Assembly (NCBI GenBank): GCA_020186115.1
Contig: WSYJ01000060.1
Span: 1,426,001 to 1,490,000 of the forward strand
Source of the DNA: Histomonas meleagridis
Taxonomy: Eukaryota; Parabasalia; Tritrichomonadida; Dientamoebidae
DNA: 64,000 bases
Direction of reading: 5' to 3'
The notes beneath the pieces are model-generated. The model was given only the letters and a program-made list of their open reading frames with translations. It was not told the DNA's origin and ran no database searches. The position numbers and the translations under genes were made by a program. Shown one piece after another: positions 9,290 to 19,719 of the stretch. Numbering within the stretch: the first letter of the stretch is position 1; the number at the start of each line of letters is the position of its first letter.

Positions 9290-12279
9290 TTGAGTAAATA
9301 ACTCAATATTTAATATTTTCATTGTTTTTATCTTCGAATGAAATAACAAAAAAAAAATGTTTTTCTTCGTTTACTGTTAAACCCAAAATTTCCTTTTTAT
9401 GCATTCATTCTCTGTCTTCAATTTTTTTTGCTATGATCTAAAAAGAAATTTCTTGATCTTTCTCTTACTTTGCAGGTATGGACAATTTACGGAATTGGAT
9501 TTAGCCAACTTAATTTTCAATATTGCCTATTTCTACTTACTTGTGATATCATTATTATTCAGAAGAGAATCTCTATAAGATTTAAACAAAAAATCATTGT
9601 TTTATCCTTATAGAAAGATGAGAAAAAAAAGATTAATGTTTCTTGAGTATTCTCGTTTAATTTTAGTTATGCTTGTAAAATTAAATATGGTTTTAATTTC
9701 GGTTCTTGAAGAGTTTAATTAACAAAGAATAAGTGAAAACTTTTATTCAATGCTTTCATTCTTTTGACTTAATCATCAAAAAAAGTACAAAATATTTCAA
9801 TTCTATCAAGTGGTATACCACCTTTTTGAGATAATTTTAAAAAACGAAATGGACTTTCTTTGCAGTTATTTTGAACATCTCTTCTCTTGAACATTTTGAA
9901 AGAATATCAGTTTCTTCTTTATCTAAATTAGACCTATTAATAAAATCATTTGATCCTTTTAATTTCCTGAAAAATAATTCAATCGATGAAATCCATCAAA
10001 TTTATTTTTTTTCAAAAAATCTTTTATAAATGTTTCTTTTTTAAAATCCCTTCTTATGGCAAATTTGTCAAAATAAGTCAAATTGTGTTAAGGCTTGATC
10101 GGTTTCGACTGAAAAAATAGATATTTTAGTATAAAAGCATAAGAGGAAAAAAATGAATTTTATTAACCACCAAGGAAAAATTATAAAAAATAATACAATT
10201 TTCATATTAATTCATATATGATATTTAAACTTAATGACATCAATTTTTAAAGATATTTAATGTTGGTTAAATTTCTTTGGATGTTTTGAAGCAACCATGA
10301 TTATTAATCAGCATTTTCTAATTTTTTGAATATTTCGATACACATTTAAAAAAATGTATTTATATTTTAAAATTATTAAAACTCATATTTATTCTTTAAT
10401 TTGATTAAATGTTCATTAATTTTATAACTATAGATGAATTTTTTTTATTAGATGATTTTAGTGATTATTGTGTAAAATTAATAAAATATCCACTCTTTTT
10501 TGCGCTGTAGAATATAATGAAGAATTTCATATATACCATGTAATAGTTCTTTATATGAGGATATGGGGAAATTTTTTCGAATTATTTAAAACACTATGTA
10601 TAATGAGATGAACTCGAAATAAAAAATTCCCGCGCAATAAACTTCAGAAAATTGAGAACCCCTTAACGTACAGGAATTTTACAATCGGACGCGAACCTTA
10701 AAAAGTCTAAATGATGACAATCTTTAATTCATCTCTTTTTTCATCTAAGAATTTATGCATTCCTTTCTTCTTATTGAATCTCTTTATTTTCAATAATCTA
10801 TTGACTAATTCGAAGTTGATGTACGAGGAATGGTTAAATTTTTATTTGTTGTCACGTTCATTTAAAAATTTGGGGCGGTTTTTTGTAAAGCATTCAAAAT
10901 ATTCGTAACGTATTCAAAAAAGTTTTTGGTTTCGGCAATTTTCGACCGAAAAATTTGGCAGTGCTTTTTGGATCATAATGAATTTTGTTTCGTTCTCTGA
11001 ATTTTCTGCGTTGTTTTGTTGGAATCGATTATCCAATTAGAATATTCGTGCATAATATGTTTACTGTTGGCGCATTCTGTTGACTATCACTTGTTGCAGT
11101 TGTCGGAACTGTTGATGATAAAGGAATATATGAAAGCTGCGAATTCGTTTGGATTCATGTTTCCTAATTTTTTTTAACTTGAATATATGGGTTCTAAATA
11201 ATCACGGTGAATGAGACATGAACAACTAAAAAATATCTAAACAATAATCACATGAGCTAAAAAAAACTAAATGAGGCACAAATAACAATTAATTGAAGCA
11301 CACCAAATTGCAGTGGATAAACAAGATGCATTAAATGAATAAATAAAACCTAAAGAAATATTAAATATTATTTGAGATACAAATGAATGAGGAAGATGAA
11401 TTAAATGACTAAATAGGGGGTATTAAATAGATATATGAGCATCAAAATAAAAAAAAATATGTGCTACAAGAATAAATAATATAATGATTAAAAGTTGTAT
11501 TATACAAGTGAATGAGTATCAGGTAACTAAATATGGTGAGGTTCAAATCAAATCATAAGCTCAAATCGATGACCGTTAATTGATAAAGCTTTTTGAGCTG
11601 ACTTAAAAAGCTCTATCGTTTATAGTTCTTGAATAACGGGGTTCCCTACTTTTTGAATAAATTTTCGCGGGGTTTTTTAACTGATTAATTTTCCGCGGAA
11701 AAAACCGTTCTGGAGACCGTTTTCGCTATGAAAATTCTCAATTTCAAAAATCACGGTTGTTTGATCGTCTTTATGTAGAAAAAGTGAAGAATTCAATTGA
11801 TAAACTCCTGGAAATGCAAAAGTGCATACAAATTCCCCACTCCTGCCATGCTTGGCATCCCCGATGATCCAGCATCAAAAAATCGGTTTTCTGATCATTT
11901 TTTCACTTTGGAAATAAGCGCTTTCGTTTTCATTTTGAAATAGCTATTCCAAATAAACATTCGGAAATGATTTTCAAATCCTAACCCTGTTGGACGGTGA
12001 TTTTTCTAAGGAAAACAAGCATCCTTAAGTTCTAAATTAAATTTCTCAAGATTTTATTAAAGATATGCAATTGAAACGTTTTAATTTTCATTAAACAGAA
12101 GTGCATCAACGCATTTTGCGCGTTATTATGTTGTCTTTTAGATGGGTTAATTAAAAACAACACATTTTTTTTCAAACAAGATTTTAATGTTTTAAAAGCC
12201 ATTGCACAAAATTTTAGTTTGGAAAATTTGAGAACACAATTTTGGAATTGAATTATTTCACTGTGTCAGTGAATCATCA
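9290..12279. other. Gene-poor stretch of 3 kb
   Basis: No convincing coding region on either strand; a 65-codon ORF at 10711-10908 has no recognisable features. 11200-11540 is made of loosely repeated words such as AAATGAGGCAC and AAATGAATAAAT, a degenerate low-complexity tract. Patches with more GC at 10620-11000 and 11640-11960 may be decayed genes or elements. Confidence 0.5.
11582..11617. repeat. Stem-loop, 13-bp arms
   Basis: GATAAAGCTTTTT and AAAAAGCTCTATC form 12 of 13 pairs around a 10-nt loop. A second palindrome, TTTTCCGCGGAAAA, lies at 11689-11702. No gene is adjacent. Confidence 0.5.
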
Positions 12280-13125
12280 ATGGCTCAAAAAATGACAGAT
12301 GAAGCACCTCGGGGAAACTTCCAGCCAAAGTTCTTTGAGTTGCTAAATGTTGAAAACCAGAAAGAATACCTAAAACTTCGCAATACACTTTCTTCTCATT
12401 TTTGTAGAAATCGGCGCGGGAAAAGAATAGAAACATTCAGCGAAACTTTATTAACAATTCAAAACTTTTGTATAAGGCATAACGAAGATGATTGGAAGCG
12501 TTGCCTCGTATGTGGCATATGTTGGATTCCAAATGGAATTGCAATTAATACTCGTCAATTAGGTCATCTTATTGATAAATGTAAGTCATCTATCAATGGG
12601 TCTTTTCAGAAAATGGGGTATACAACTCTACAAAGTCGTGAAGAATCTGCAGCTTATCTTGTTGAAGCAATTCCAAGTTTACTAAATAATTATGCTGAAT
12701 TACGAGAGTGGACAGTCCGTACTTTTACGGCAGCCACTCCACAGCCAGGTTTACCACCATATTGTGTTAACACAATTTATCCATTTGCATCACCAGCACC
12801 ACAGAGGCCTCAATTTTTAGCATATCCAAATCTTCCTCCACCAAGAGTTCCAACTCCAGCAGTTAATGTTCCACTTGTTACACCTCAAATTTTCCAAGAA
12901 AGTAAATATGTATCATCACCAACAACAATTCAACAAATTGAAGAACCAATCATTGACCTTATGGAAGACCAACAATCTTCACAATCACAAGAATTCGAAA
13001 CTGATAATTTTCAAAATGATATGTTTTGTCTAACTCCATCATTTCTTATTGAAAATGATCCAAACGATTTCCCAACGAATGGTAATGAAGATAACATATT
13101 CGAAGAAAATATTTTTGAATCTTAG
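12280..13125 (+). CDS. Initiator-binding-domain (IBD) transcription factor
   Basis: Residues ~14-140 match the trichomonad initiator-binding domain, best known from IBP39, which recognises the Inr element at gene starts and recruits RNA polymerase II. Telling segments are FFELLNVENQKEYLKLRNTL, WKRCLVCGICWIPNGIAINT and KCKSSINGSFQKMGY. The remaining ~140 residues are rich in Pro, Gln and Asn with an acidic tail, a plausible activation or interaction region. The 5' leader is short and has TCAATG at the start. It is one of what is probably a multigene family; its target is not known. Confidence 0.85.
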   Translation: MAQKMTDEAPRGNFQPKFFELLNVENQKEYLKLRNTLSSHFCRNRRGKRIETFSETLLTIQNFCIRHNEDDWKRCLVCGICWIPNGIAINTRQLGHLIDKCKSSINGSFQKMGYTTLQSREESAAYLVEAIPSLLNNYAELREWTVRTFTAATPQPGLPPYCVNTIYPFASPAPQRPQFLAYPNLPPPRVPTPAVNVPLVTPQIFQESKYVSSPTTIQQIEEPIIDLMEDQQSSQSQEFETDNFQNDMFCLTPSFLIENDPNDFPTNGNEDNIFEENIFES

Positions 13126-13349
13126 TTCAATTTGTTCAATAATTACAGAGTAATACCATTTAATAAAATATAAATTATCATGGTTTTGCCCAGGAATTGG
13201 ATTTAATTGTGTTCTTATGGAGAACATAAAAAAATCTTATTTTATATATTAAAAATACCATTGTTGAAAACATTTTGCAAATTTTCTTTATTTGATCGTT
13301 TTTTCATAGAAATGCTTTAAAAAAGTTCTATAAAAATTGTCAAAATTTT

Positions 13350-13425
13350 GGATAATCGCTTAAATCTACCAACTTTTTAAATGACAAATATTCAATACTT
13401 TATAAAAGCTTTTTGAATAAAATTA
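13350..13425 (+). repeat. Left terminal inverted repeat of MULE
   Basis: Begins GGATAATCGCTTAAATCTAC; matches the reverse complement of 15434-15509 over all 76 bases. Confidence 0.92.
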
Positions 13426-13458
13426 AACTAAGTAGGCATATTTGAACTAATACCATCA

Positions 13459-15329
13459 ATGTCCGACTATGACGATTATCAAACTCCTCCCTCTCTTCTT
13501 TCAGCTTTTAAAGATATAGATGGTGCCTTATTTCTGGATGTTCCTTCATATATTGCAAAAGTTCGAGAAGTTTCAGATCATTTTAAATGTCGATTCGTTT
13601 CTCTCTCAACAGGAAATTCACGCTCGCTACAGATCTTTTGTTGTCAACATAGAACCACAATTTATAATTGCAAAGCTTGTGTTAGATTCAACTATTGTCA
13701 ACAAACTAAAATTGCTACATTCCATTCATGTGATAATGTACACACGCACACAATGGGAGCACTTGTACAACATCGCATTAGAAATCATTTAACAACTTCT
13801 CAAAAGGAGAGGATTAGATATGCTACAAGAATGGGAGTTTCTGCTTATACACTAAGGATGCAGGAAAGATTGACTTGTACAAAAGACGTTCTATATTCTG
13901 CTCGGCGCAAAGAAATAGCAGAATTAAATAACAATGAAATGAGCAATTTATTCAATGAGATGAAAAATTGGAAAAATTGGTCTAATTTAATTGATGTAAA
14001 TAAGGAGAATGAGATGGAGTCATGCTACGTTTTTCACGATCCAATTACTCATTCGGATTATTCAAAAGATATTGGTATAATAGATGATACTTCTTGCACA
14101 AATTTTTCTGGAATGCCACTATTGGTTATTTTATTCGAAGATGAAAATGCAAGAAGTCAACTTCTTTCATTTTCAATTATATCATCGAGAACACTATCTT
14201 CTTTTGTAGATTATTTTACAATTGTTGAAGAAAAAGTTGGAGAAATACGTTTGTTCATTTGTGACAGAAACAAAACGCAAATACAAGCTTTAAAGACAGT
14301 ATTTCCAAATTGTAAGATTATATTTTGTGCTGTACATATTGGTCGTAATATTCAGTCGAAGGTGGGAAATGAAATGTTCGATTTATATCAAAAGATGCGT
14401 TGTCTTGAAATCACTGAAGAAGAATTCTTGGAAGCATGTGAAAAACATATTCAGGAACATCCAAACCAAAAATCTCCAGGCTTCTCAAAAAACTGATACA
14501 AGAAAAGGAGCACTGGCTTCCCAGTATAATTTCTACTTATGGACATTGTGATAACGTGACTACAAATAGAATTGAGGGTTTCTTTGATTCTTCGAAAAAC
14601 TCAATAGAACACAAATTACAAACATTATCAAATCTTGTTAAAGCTTTATATATTAGGGGTGAAAGGTTATTACTAACATCCATTAACGAAAAGAAGATTA
14701 GCTTACCTGAGCAGTTAAAGAATTTTAATGACATGGAAAAAATTGGTTCTTATGCACTGGCAATAATTCTATCAGAGTATATTGATTCACAAGAAAAAGG
14801 GGTACTATCTATTAATTTTTCAAACAATTGTTGCAAAAACCACCAAATGTTTGGATTGCCATGTCGTCATTTGATGCTTGAACTAATGTTAATAGATGAT
14901 TTTTTTCTGATAACTTTAAACGATATTCCAAATAGATGGCGGAGAAGCTTTGATAAACAACCAGATCAACCAAATAGTATTCAAACATTTAAAAAAGAAA
15001 AAGCTTTGAATAATGACTGGTCATTTGATGGATGTATTAATATATTTGAGAAGTATTTTAGTAACGCAAACAGATCGAATCGAATAAGAGAAATTCTGGA
15101 TCAAACCATAAATGATCTTCATGCTATAGAACATGGTAATAAATCTGAAAATGACATAGATATATTACCTCCAGACAATCTGCTCTTACCAGGTGCACAT
15201 TTTACTCATCCAAGGCAAAATGTTGAAAGACCTGGTGCTAAACGAAAACGAAAGAAATATGCGTGTAGCATATGCAATTCAACAGATCATACTGCACCAA
15301 GATGTCCCTATAATGTATTAATAAGTTAA
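13459..15329 (+). CDS. MULE transposase, split by a -1 frame change at an A6C site
   Basis: Frame 1 (13459-14496, 345 codons) encodes a Cys/His-rich N-terminal DNA-binding region (residues ~45-100), the first DDE aspartates (IGIIDDTS), and the second with the MULE CxxH motif (FICDRNK...FCAVH). It ends at TGA 14494. The next frame is open from at least 14480 to 15329 and continues with WLPSIISTYGHCD, then TTNRIEG holding the catalytic Glu, a SWIM zinc finger (CCKNHQMFGLPCRH), and a C-terminal CX2CX4HX4C zinc knuckle. Together they make a complete ~620-aa transposase. The change falls at A AAA AAC (14487-14493), so either programmed frameshifting or a one-base error/mutation is needed. Confidence 0.88.
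14487..14493 (+). promoter_or_regulatory. Candidate -1 ribosomal frameshift heptamer
   Basis: A AAA AAC sits in the zero frame as TCA AAA AAC TGA. Slipping back one base gives CTC AAA AAA CTG and enters the downstream transposase frame. The nearest hairpin seen is weak (ACTGG/CCAGT around a 4-nt loop, 18 nt downstream), so a classical stimulator is not evident. Confidence 0.5.
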
Positions 15330-15433
15330 ATTATATTAATAAAAAATTTAATTCTTATTGTTATATTGTTCTGACTTATGAATATTTATTTTTATAAGTA
15401 TTATAATACCAATGTTTTTATTTCTTGCTTTTG

Positions 15434-15509
15434 TAATTTTATTCAAAAAGCTTTTATAAAGTATTGAATATTTGTCATTTAAAAAGTTGGTAGATTTAAG
15501 CGATTATCC
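15434..15509 (-). repeat. Right terminal inverted repeat of MULE
   Basis: Exact reverse complement of 13350-13425; ends 24 bp before the ATG of the next gene. Confidence 0.92.
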
Positions 15510-15533
15510 CAAAATAAATTATTATTATTTTTC

Positions 15534-17273
15534 ATGTCAACTATTTTAGGTAACGGAGGAGCACAGCACATAATATGCTCCGCAGGCTCAAAAATAGTGG
15601 CAATATTTTTTTATAATAATCTAAGGATATATCCTGAAATTCATGATTTCTGGGAATCTTTGGTTCCACTTCAAAAAAACATTTTGTTCTGTACAGCAGA
15701 ATGTAATACATGCACAGCAGAGGCAAAAGAGTTTACCATTTTTGTAAGTCCTACCTTTGTTTTCATCCAAAATAGGAAAATGGTGTATAGATTTGTAAGC
15801 AATGATCTTAATAAAATTAAACATTTGGTTGTTAATTTCATTAACAATCCCCAGCCAAAAGTACAAACAAACAAACAAACATGTGGACAAAAAAAAACAA
15901 TTAATTCTAAATTCAAAATATTTGCCTGTTCTAATCAAGCAAATAATCTGTTACGAAACAATAAATATTTAATTGCTGAAGAAAATGATAATATTTTAAA
16001 TCAACAAAGTTTTCTCGCGAGACTTGTACCAGGTAAACAGAAAATCAAATATTTAAAGAATATTGATGTATGTTGTGATTTTCTTTTATATCATCAAGCA
16101 TATTATGATGGATATAAATTTATATGTAATTCATGTTCAAGAAAATATTCCAAATTTATTGATCTTGCTCAACATGTTTTTGTATCACATCAGCCAAAAA
16201 ATAAAACTATTTCAGAAAAACATTATAATTTTAAATATTTATTTTCTAAATTTTTAATTTCTCGATCATATGCAAACATTCCTTTTATATATACATATCA
16301 ACAAACAGATTTCAAAAATATAAAAATTTTTGATAAAAATTATACAATTTTTGATGAAAATAAAGGTTTTATGTGTGAAATATGTCAAGAAAAATATGAA
16401 AATAACAAAGAAATTATTATTCATTTTTGTCAAGAACATAAAAGAATCTTCAGCGAAATGCTTAATGTTAATATAAAAGAAATAACTGAATATTTCAATG
16501 AAATTTTCACAGAGAATAAAAGCAAAGGAAATAATATTACATCTAAAGGAAATGAACAACAAACAAAAGAGACACAAAATCAAATCACAGAAACAATACA
16601 ACGAAACAATGAATATTTAACAGAAGAAAATGAGCAACAAACAAAAACGAAACAAAATTCAATTAATCAAAATCAATTTTTCGGATTTAATACCGAAAAT
16701 ATTTCACAATACTTATCTTCAAGCACAAAAAATCGATATAAAAATGTCGCAATGAAGGCTATTTTATATAAATTCATTGAAATGCTTCCTACTGACCAAA
16801 AAATGAAATACTTTTCGCAAATCAATTTTGTAAGTGATTATATTCTATACAATTACGCAACATATGATAAAAAGGACAATGTTTTTAAATGTAAAATGTG
16901 TAATTGTAATTTTCGTGATTTCGATCTTCTTCAACAACATTGTTTATCTAAACACAAAGCAAACGATCTTAAATTTAATTATTCATTTGTTGATCCGCAG
17001 CAAATTCTTGCAAAATATTTAGCAGCACTTTCATTTGTTAATTTTCCATTTAAATTGACATATAAACAAAACCAATTTATAAATTTGAAACAGGTCCAAA
17101 CAAATAAAATTGTTTTTGATGAAAGGAAAGGTAATTATTGTAACATATGTAATATACCATTAGAATCACCTGAAATGTTGGTTGAACATTGTTGGGATGA
17201 TCACATAGACCATTTTATTGATATTATTCCTATTCCTCAGTATGTTCTTAAACAAATTCAATCAATTCCATAA
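15534..17273 (+). CDS. Thioredoxin-like domain plus four C2H2-type zinc fingers
   Basis: Residues 1-110 read like a degenerate thioredoxin fold: a beta strand (SKIVAIFFYNN), the conserved cis-Pro region (SPTFVFIQNRKMVYRF), but no CxxC active site. From ~180 on there are two copies of a module, each with a CX2C-X12-HX4H finger (YKFICNSC...HVFVSH; VFKCKMC...HCLSKH), a spacer with IPF/FPF...TYKQ, and a second finger (FMCEIC...HFCQEH; NYCNIC...HCWDDH). The modules are joined by a Q/N/T-rich linker (~325-400). Function is unknown; the fingers suggest nucleic-acid or protein binding. The MULE right end lies 24 bp upstream, so its original promoter is displaced by 2.2 kb. Confidence 0.75.
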   Translation: MSTILGNGGAQHIICSAGSKIVAIFFYNNLRIYPEIHDFWESLVPLQKNILFCTAECNTCTAEAKEFTIFVSPTFVFIQNRKMVYRFVSNDLNKIKHLVVNFINNPQPKVQTNKQTCGQKKTINSKFKIFACSNQANNLLRNNKYLIAEENDNILNQQSFLARLVPGKQKIKYLKNIDVCCDFLLYHQAYYDGYKFICNSCSRKYSKFIDLAQHVFVSHQPKNKTISEKHYNFKYLFSKFLISRSYANIPFIYTYQQTDFKNIKIFDKNYTIFDENKGFMCEICQEKYENNKEIIIHFCQEHKRIFSEMLNVNIKEITEYFNEIFTENKSKGNNITSKGNEQQTKETQNQITETIQRNNEYLTEENEQQTKTKQNSINQNQFFGFNTENISQYLSSSTKNRYKNVAMKAILYKFIEMLPTDQKMKYFSQINFVSDYILYNYATYDKKDNVFKCKMCNCNFRDFDLLQQHCLSKHKANDLKFNYSFVDPQQILAKYLAALSFVNFPFKLTYKQNQFINLKQVQTNKIVFDERKGNYCNICNIPLESPEMLVEHCWDDHIDHFIDIIPIPQYVLKQIQSIP

Positions 17274-17811
17274 AGTTGCCGAAGAAATCTCTATCCAAAC
17301 ACATTTTTTTGTATTTAAATAAAATCTTTAAAAAAAATCATTTTTTTCAGTGAATAACAAAAAATACCTTAACATCAATCAGTTGTGTATGGTTATGTAG
17401 TGTGTTTTTAGATCACAAAAAATGTCAAAATTCAAATTTGCTCATCATTCTCTGAGTTTAAAAAGCAATTGAACAAGATCTCTCGATGATCCTATAACAT
17501 TATAATAATTGTTGAATACCGTTTTGTGTGTCTTTTTGATTTTGGAATTGTAAAAATTAAAATATTTTGAATGATAAAGTTTTACATATTATTTGTTTAT
17601 TGTTTTTTGAATTATGAATTTAGTTACATACAAATTTGTCGAAGGAATCATCATAAAGTTATGTTTTGAGAAATAATTTTTCATTTAAAATAAAAGATAG
17701 TTTCAAATTAATTTGATGTTTATTGTTTTTTAATTAATGAGCGACATTAACATAATCAATGTACAATTATGATTAAGTGATTATTTATGCGAAGCATCGA
17801 ATAGAGATATT
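17274..17811. other. Intergenic, nothing recognised
   Basis: AT-rich 3' flanks of convergent genes; no ORF or repeat of note. Confidence 0.6.
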
Positions 17812-18216
17812 CTATTCACGAAATACTTCCTGAAACTCAGATAATCTTTGGATGTTAAAGTCTTGAGTAAGAGTATTTAAATAATTTTGAAGTTCAATTT
17901 GTCTTTGCTGCAAAAACTTTGCATTTGTATTTCCAAACCATTTTTTAGGAGGAAATTTTGGAAGCTTATCTTTATATATATCTATTTTCCTTAATGTTTG
18001 ATCCATCTTTTGTAGGTCAGAAAACCTTAATTTATATGTAGTTATTACAATATCGTTCATATTTTGAATCCCTATTTGAATTTCATATATAACAGCCTGC
18101 AAATCCCAATCATATTTATGACTTTGAATAAATATATACATAGGTGGGGAAGTTATACTTTGTTTAAGAAGTTTTTGTTTATAAAGAGGTAGTGATGCCA
18201 CTGGAATCCTGAACAT
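17812..18216 (-). CDS. PX (phox homology) domain protein
   Basis: A small protein that is nearly all PX domain, a phosphoinositide-binding module that takes proteins to endosomes or other membranes. Visible motifs are the RFSDL segment of the first helix, the polyproline turn KLPKFPPKKWFG, and the downstream RQIELQNYLNTL helix. The ATG at 18216 (MFRIPVASLPLYKQK) is the only sensible start; the frame continues upstream only to a TTG. At 134 aa it lacks a second domain, so it may be a stand-alone sorting nexin-like protein. It lies next to ESCRT and traffic genes. Confidence 0.78.
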   Translation of the reverse strand: MFRIPVASLPLYKQKLLKQSITSPPMYIFIQSHKYDWDLQAVIYEIQIGIQNMNDIVITTYKLRFSDLQKMDQTLRKIDIYKDKLPKFPPKKWFGNTNAKFLQQRQIELQNYLNTLTQDFNIQRLSEFQEVFRE

Positions 18217-18553
18217 AAAAAAATTAAATAACCTCAAAATTTTCTATCTCTTCTTTTATATCGTTAAATATTCAATCAATAGTTCATTCAAGAAAATTTC
18301 ATAAAAAATCGATATTTAACATAATACATTGTCAGCTACATAAAAAGTCAACAATTTTTTTTTTTTGTGAAAACAGATAAAAAGAAAAAGTAAATTGAGA
18401 AATGAGAAATTATCAATCGCACATTATAGAAATGATCATCTCCAATAAAATAACAAGTGTAAAATTAACACATTTCCAAAGTTATCACTCATTTTTATAA
18501 ATATCAAAAGTTTAATCACAACATAAACAAATTTTGTTGAAAGATTCTTTTTC
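18217..18553. other. Intergenic between two minus-strand genes
   Basis: AT-rich with a T12 run; nothing else seen. Confidence 0.6.
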
Positions 18554-19678
18554 TTATGTATAAAGCATTTGTTCTTTATATGATTGTTTCTGAGTATAAT
18601 TATTTGACTTAGAAGTTAATGGTTGATCTAATGTCATTAATTGTTTAAGTTCATTTTCGAGTTCTGTTTCATCAACATCATTTCTTGATAATATATAATT
18701 TGTGTTTTCATCAGCAGCAATTATCAAATCATTGATGTCGTCATTTAACTCATCTATTTCATCATGCGTTGGAAGTTTCGTTTGTTTCATTGCTGAGACA
18801 GAATCTGCATAAGTAGAAGCAACTCTACTATTAAATTCGCTTTGATCAAATTTGTGCATAATGATTAATTGTTGATTATAAAGTTGTGATAATGTTGTTT
18901 CTTGTCGTTCATATGAAGCTTTGTACATAAGACATTTTTTAGCTTCGTCACGTTTTCCTTTACGAGCTAATTCTCGTGCTTTCGCAATTGATTCAGATAT
19001 TTTCGTATTAAGTTCATCAATTTTGATTTGTATCTTATGTATCGTTTGCTTGTTGTGAAGAATTGTTTTAATCGTGTCATTATTTGGAACTATAATCCCT
19101 TTAATTTTGAAGTAATAGCCATCTTCAAATGATTTAATGTCTTTGGTTCGTTTTATTTCCGTAAAAAGTAAATCTTCTGGTATGTCACTTATCTTAGATT
19201 TGACTTCTTCTTTGGTTAATACTACATCTGTAAGTGACGAGGACATAGACTCAACAACGCTGATTAAATGTTGTATTTTGAGCTTGAGATTTTGTGAAAA
19301 TATATAAATATCACATGGTGGAGATGTTGTAAAAAGTCCAATTAAACAAGATGAAATAGATGATATTAATGAAGAGTTTCGAAGATATTTGTCCTTTGGT
19401 TGAATGATCTTTTGCTTAACGAGAAAATCAATAGCTGGGCGAAGTGGAGGATAAACTGTATTAAAAGCTAATGCTTCTGATAAAAGGTCAACAGAAAATT
19501 CTAAGCAATTGGTTTGTGCTCCCCATCTTTTAATGAGTGTTGACCAAAATTTGATTTGTGAATCATATTGTGATTGATCCATTTCTCTTTCACAAAGATA
19601 TCGATAAAGATATACATAATCTTCTGGATGGAACATTTTATCAAAAATACATTTGGCTTCATAATAAATATCATCCAT
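18554..19678 (-). CDS. CHMP7-like ESCRT-III (Snf7 family) protein
   Basis: The protein has the two-part layout of CHMP7: an N-terminal ~190-residue winged-helix-like region (FWSTLIKRWGAQ, YPPLRPAIDFLV) and a C-terminal Snf7 region from ~205 with a basic alpha1-alpha2 coil (KIDELNTKISESIAKAREL, ARKGKRDEAKKCLMYKASYE). The acidic end (DEIDELNDDINDLI, ELENELKQLM) is typical of the autoinhibitory/MIM part. CHMP7 nucleates ESCRT-III at membranes including the nuclear envelope. 374 aa is a little shorter than animal CHMP7. It is transcribed away from 19699 across a 20-bp gap. Confidence 0.82.
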   Translation of the reverse strand: MDDIYYEAKCIFDKMFHPEDYVYLYRYLCEREMDQSQYDSQIKFWSTLIKRWGAQTNCLEFSVDLLSEALAFNTVYPPLRPAIDFLVKQKIIQPKDKYLRNSSLISSISSCLIGLFTTSPPCDIYIFSQNLKLKIQHLISVVESMSSSLTDVVLTKEEVKSKISDIPEDLLFTEIKRTKDIKSFEDGYYFKIKGIIVPNNDTIKTILHNKQTIHKIQIKIDELNTKISESIAKARELARKGKRDEAKKCLMYKASYERQETTLSQLYNQQLIIMHKFDQSEFNSRVASTYADSVSAMKQTKLPTHDEIDELNDDINDLIIAADENTNYILSRNDVDETELENELKQLMTLDQPLTSKSNNYTQKQSYKEQMLYT

Positions 19679-19719
19679 TTTTTTAAATTTTAGGAAATAT
19701 GTACGTTTATTTATTTAAT
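19679..19719. promoter_or_regulatory. Very short divergent promoter
   Basis: Only 20 bp separate the ATG of the CHMP7-like gene (19678, minus) from the first ATG of the next gene (19699); 41 bp if the second ATG (19720) is used. Whatever starts both transcripts must lie here or inside the coding ends. Confidence 0.5.

Larger units (their letters stand above)
13350..15509 (+). mobile_element. MULE (Mutator-like) DNA transposon, apparently recent
   Basis: A 2160-bp element bounded by 76-bp terminal inverted repeats that are identical base for base. It carries one transposase coding region split over two frames. Flanks CAAAATTTT (13341-13349) and CAAAATAAA (15510-15518) agree at 6 of 9 positions and may be a degenerate 9-bp target duplication, the usual MULE size. 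Identical TIRs argue for a young insertion. Confidence 0.9.

Noticed and set aside
10711-10908. 65-codon ORF
   Set aside because: No similarity, low-complexity, isolated in a gene desert.
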